DNA of 9,303 nucleotides from the NCBI GenBank assembly GCA_030612175.1, contig JAUWOJ010000041.1:1-9303 (forward strand). The letters run 5' to 3'. This DNA is from Candidatus Bipolaricaulota bacterium. GTDB taxonomy: Bacteria > Bipolaricaulota > Bipolaricaulia > UBA7950 > UBA9294. The position numbers were made by a program, and so were the translations under genes. The notes below the pieces were generated by a model, which was not told where the DNA came from, made no database searches, and saw only the letters and a list, made by a program, of their open reading frames with translations. Numbering within the stretch: the stretch's first letter is position 1; each line of letters begins with the position of its first letter. This document shows positions 6,976 to 9,303 of the stretch, one piece after another.

Positions 6976-7000
6976 CGATCGTTGGTGCTGGTGGTACACT
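6972..7000 (+). promoter_or_regulatory. Sigma70-type promoter for the DUF6504-like/dinB unit
   Basis: TTGACG (6972-6977, 5 of 6 to consensus) and TACACT (6995-7000, 4 of 6) have an ideal 17-base spacer. The expected start near 7007 leaves only about 10 bases before ATG 7018. The -35 overlaps the TGA stop of the preceding gene, so the polymerase IV unit has its own promoter inside the end of the regulator gene. I see no LexA/SOS box of a type I know nearby. Confidence 0.7.
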
Positions 7001-7017
7001 GAACATAGTGAACCATT

Positions 7018-7272
7018 ATGTATCAGGAAATCTGTGAGCCAGTCGATGCGTATGTCCTTTACAAGCGTGGCGCGGTACATCCCATCATTTGTGCTTTTCG
7101 ATGGAGAAATCGCCGTTTTGACATTACCTCAACTGACCTTATTCACCCCGAGAGAGAAGGGCAAGCCCTATTTCTTTGTTACGCGGTGAGCTCCGGCAAA
7201 AACCAGTTCCGGCTTCGCCTCAATACAAATCGTTGTCTATGGATTCTCGATTCAATCGATGTGGAGGAATAG
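7018..7272 (+). CDS. Small DUF6504-like protein encoded just upstream of dinB
   Basis: This 84-residue soluble protein is predicted to be nearly all beta strand. Its motif CAFRWRNRRFDITS (25-38), a later basic strand (FRLRL near 63-67) and a closing CLWILDSIDV resemble the DUF6504 family, small SH3-like proteins often found beside translesion polymerase genes in Actinobacteria. The family's function is not known to me; a role as a polymerase accessory is inferred from position alone. ATG 7018 follows the promoter by a very short leader with no clear Shine-Dalgarno site. The stop TAG (7270-7272) abuts the dinB ATG at 7273, and the dinB ribosome site GGAGG (7263-7267) lies inside this gene, so the two are translationally linked. 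Confidence 0.75.
   Translation: MYQEICEPVDAYVLYKRGAVHPIICAFRWRNRRFDITSTDLIHPEREGQALFLCYAVSSGKNQFRLRLNTNRCLWILDSIDVEE
7263..7267 (+). promoter_or_regulatory. Ribosome binding site that sets the true dinB start
   Basis: GGAGG is 5 bases from ATG 7273. This places the polymerase IV start 170 bases upstream of ATG 7443, where the long uninterrupted downstream frame begins, and shows that the N-terminus is encoded in a different frame. Confidence 0.7.
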
Positions 7273-8501
7273 ATGGCGCGTATTATCATGCATCTCGACA
7301 TGGATTCTTACTTCGCTTCGGTAGAGCAACAGGCAACATTATCGCTGCGAGGAAGCCCAATTGGAGTAACGGGTAAACCTCACCAGCGCTCTATATTGTC
7401 GCCGCGTCCCGTGAGGCAAAACGCTACGGGGTAAAATCGGGAATGACAAACTGGGAAGCGCGACGCCTTTGCCCATCTTTGATACTTGTCTCTGGAAAGG
7501 CAGAGCGTTACATTGCGATAACCAAACGTTTCCTTTCTATTCTTAAACGTTACACTCCATTACTTGAAGTGTTTAGCATCGATGAGGTATTCATGGATGT
7601 AACGCAGGAAGCTGCTCGTTATGGCGGCCCCGTTAGCATGGCTCGCTTGATCAAGGACGAGTTCTACGAGGCGCTGGGACAATATATCACGTGCACTATA
7701 GGGATCGCTTCCAACAAAACATTTGCCAAACTCATCGCCAGCCGTCACAAACCTGATGGGATTGGAAAACTACGAGATGAAGAGATTCCATCGCTTCTAG
7801 AGGAGATCCCAGTTGGTGAAGTGTGTGGTATTGGCAGACGGATTGAGACACGGCTTACAAAAGTGGGCATCCATACTCTAGGAGATCTTGGACGCGCACC
7901 AGGTCGGTACCTGAAACAAGAATTTGGCATCTATGGCCTCTTCCTAAAAGAGATTGGGCAGGGGCGAGATCCGACCCCTGTAGTTTCATACACTACAGCT
8001 GCTTCTGTTAAATCTGTGGGACACTCTAAATCCCTTCCTCCCCGGCTGCGATCGTATGATCTTGCCTTCCTTGTGTTACGAAGCCTATGTGATAAGGTAG
8101 GAAGACGGATGCGCAAACTCGGCTACGTAGGCCGAACGGTGCATTTTGGCTTTCGTCTTAGTTCGATTGGGCCGCATTATGGCAAGCAGATTACCTTACC
8201 TTTCTCTACTGATGATGGTGAGGCCATTTACAATGCGTGCCTTGTTACCCGCCAGAAGATGGCGATTCACACACCTTCTATTTCCCAGGTAAGTGTTTCG
8301 GTGCGTAATCTTACTGAAAAAGGGTGTCTTCCTGCTTGCTTGTTAGAAGAGGATCAACGGCGGGAACGATTGAACAACGTGACCGATCGGATACGTGACC
8401 GCTTCGGAGAGAGCGCGATCATCACTGGAGAAACCCTTCTCTTCAAGGCCATTCCGGAACACGTCGGCGGATTCTCCCAAGGAGAGGAGTGGGAATTCTG
8501 A
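7273..8501 (+). pseudogene. dinB: DNA polymerase IV (DinB, Y family), split by a one-base frameshift
   Basis: Two frames together encode a Y-family translesion polymerase of about 409 residues, normal for DinB. From ATG 7273 the first 41 codons read MARIIMHLDMDSYFASVEQQ and on to IGVTGKPHQRS, including the metal-binding Asp9. Similarity then jumps to another frame at GTC 7398 (VAASREAKRYGVKSGM) and continues to TGA 8501. One base is missing in about 7391-7397 (TCTATATTG, expected to encode Ser-Ile-Ile-Val). Downstream features: SIDEVFMDVT with catalytic Asp-Glu (GATGAG at 7581-7586), a helix-hairpin-helix with GEVCGIGRRIETRL, then the little-finger domain with SVGHSKSLP. The clamp-binding site usually seen as QLSLF before EEDQRRERL reads LPACLL and looks degenerate. 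The unshifted N-terminal frame ends at a TAA (7433-7435) after 53 residues. A product starting at ATG 7443 would lack Asp9 and be inactive. No slippery heptamer is present, so programmed frameshifting is unlikely. It may be a real pseudogene or a sequence error. Confidence 0.9.
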
Positions 8502-8504
8502 CAG

Positions 8505-8533
8505 TTGTTAGCCCGCTCAATGTGCACTAGGAT
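8505..8533 (+). promoter_or_regulatory. Possible promoter for the DUF72 gene
   Basis: TTGTTA (8505-8510) and TAGGAT (8528-8533) are 17 bases apart, each with 4 of 6 consensus matches. TAGGAT ends 6 bases before ATG 8540, so transcription would begin about at the start codon. The same bases also contain AGGA (8529-8532), a usable if weak ribosome site for a transcript reading through from dinB. Both readings are plausible and neither is strong. Confidence 0.3.
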
Positions 8534-8539
8534 AGATGT

Positions 8540-9303
8540 ATGGCAGCAAGAATCCATGTTGGCACCTCAGGCTATAGTTTCAAGGACTGGATTGGTACGG
8601 TTTATCCCATGGGGATGAAGTCAAGGGACTTCCTTTCTCGCTATGCCAAGATGTTTGACACGGTAGAGATCAATTCCACCTACTACCGAGTCCCTCCACC
8701 ATCCATGTTCTCGAACATGCTGACGAAGGTTCCCGAAGATTTTACATTTGTTGTGAAACTCCCCAAAGAGATAACCCATGAGAGAGAAAAATGGAACACC
8801 ATTATTCGGCCATTCCTAGAAGGTGTCGCGCCGCTTATTGAAGCCAGACAGTTGGGAGGTTTCCTCGCCCAGTTTCCCTACTCGTTTAGGTCTAACTCGC
8901 GGACACTTGATTATCTCAAACATGTTGCAGATGCACTTGTTCACTATGACGTTCCCATCAACGTTGAGTTCCGCCACAACAGCTGGTATGACAAGCGCAT
9001 CTTTGGTGCGCTGAAAGACGCCGGATTGGGCTTTGTTAATGTGGATCTACCCTCTTTGTCGGCCCTTCCTGAAGCGAGCAACATAATAACTTCTGACGTT
9101 GCCTACTACCGGCTTCATGGGCGAAACGCAAAGATGTGGTGGGATCACCCCACCCCCAGTCACCGCTACGACTACCTATACAATGACAAGCAGCTAGAGG
9201 AGTGGGCAGAGAGGATCGAGAATGCGGCAAGAACGGCCCGCAAATGCTACATCTTCAACAACAATTGCCATCTGGGACAGAGTGTGGTAAATGCGCTTTA
9301 TCT
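8540..9303 (+). CDS. DUF72 (YecE-like) family protein, 3' end outside window
   Basis: From ATG 8540 the frame is open to the window edge, giving 254 residues of a DUF72 protein (COG1801), a TIM-barrel-like family of unknown function with normal length about 240-290. Signatures seen in order: HVGTSGYSFKDW near the N-terminus, NSTYYRVP, FVVKLPKEITHER, GGFLAQFPYSF, VEFRHNSWY, YYRLHGRNAKMWW, and FNNNCHLGQSVVNAL. The last is the family's C-terminal motif, so only a short tail is missing. No signal peptide or membrane segment is present. It follows dinB by 38 bases on the same strand. Polymerase IV and DUF72 being neighbours may be chance; no functional link is shown. Confidence in the family is high and in any activity very low. 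Confidence 0.92.
   Translation, partial: MAARIHVGTSGYSFKDWIGTVYPMGMKSRDFLSRYAKMFDTVEINSTYYRVPPPSMFSNMLTKVPEDFTFVVKLPKEITHEREKWNTIIRPFLEGVAPLIEARQLGGFLAQFPYSFRSNSRTLDYLKHVADALVHYDVPINVEFRHNSWYDKRIFGALKDAGLGFVNVDLPSLSALPEASNIITSDVAYYRLHGRNAKMWWDHPTPSHRYDYLYNDKQLEEWAERIENAARTARKCYIFNNNCHLGQSVVNALY

Noticed and set aside
7001..7013. GAAC repeat (GAAC-N5-GAAC) after the dinB-unit promoter, possible LexA site
   Set aside because: The alphaproteobacterial LexA site needs a 7-base spacing and the Gram-positive site is an inverted repeat. Neither fits.
7385..7400. Programmed ribosomal frameshift in dinB
   Set aside because: There is no slippery heptamer or homopolymer run, and no internal Shine-Dalgarno-like stimulator or stable downstream stem that I can see. 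Y-family polymerases are not known to use one.
381..8501. Genome-wide reassignment of UGA (as glycine or tryptophan)
   Set aside because: Several intact genes end naturally at TGA (the aldolase, STAS-GHKL and DUF4325 genes, and the dinB end), and Trp is encoded by TGG throughout.

Overview
The window carries ten protein genes or gene remnants packed tightly on both strands of a chromosome-like bacterial contig of roughly balanced GC. There are clear Shine-Dalgarno sequences and sigma70-like promoters. No rRNA, tRNA, insertion sequence, CRISPR array or phage structural gene was found. The gene mix (DUF169, a HOGA-like aldolase, a GHKL/STAS switch pair, a DUF6504-like gene next to dinB, DUF72) fits an uncultivated environmental bacterium. 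I cannot fix the phylum; Chloroflexota or a Bacillota-like lineage is only a guess.

Left part, plus strand (1-1037): the 3' end of an unrecognised gene, then a DUF169-family gene with good similarity on both sides of an in-frame TGA at 381-383. Converging on it from the minus strand is a two-gene unit (3220 down to 1117): a dihydrodipicolinate-synthase-family aldolase very close to 4-hydroxy-2-oxoglutarate aldolase, then a class V aminotransferase of the alanine/serine-glyoxylate type. The first would release glyoxylate plus pyruvate and the second would turn glyoxylate into glycine. Upstream of it, also on the minus strand, lies a complete UvrD/PcrA-like SF1 helicase (5393 down to 3357).

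Right part, plus strand (5556-9303): divergent from the helicase, across a 162-base gap holding a 32-bp dyad, is a protein joining a STAS-like domain to a GHKL ATPase. It is followed by a DUF4325 (STAS-like) protein with a C-terminal winged helix. Together they look like a compact partner-switching regulator with its own DNA-binding output. Then comes a sigma70-like promoter, a DUF6504-like small gene, and directly abutting it dinB (DNA polymerase IV), which is broken by a one-base frameshift near 7391-7397. A DUF72 gene runs off the right edge.

The strongest points for a second look are the STAS-GHKL / DUF4325-wHTH pair with its candidate operator, between a repair helicase and a translesion polymerase; the HOGA-AGT pair; and two single-base lesions in otherwise well-conserved genes, which may be real inactivation or sequence errors.
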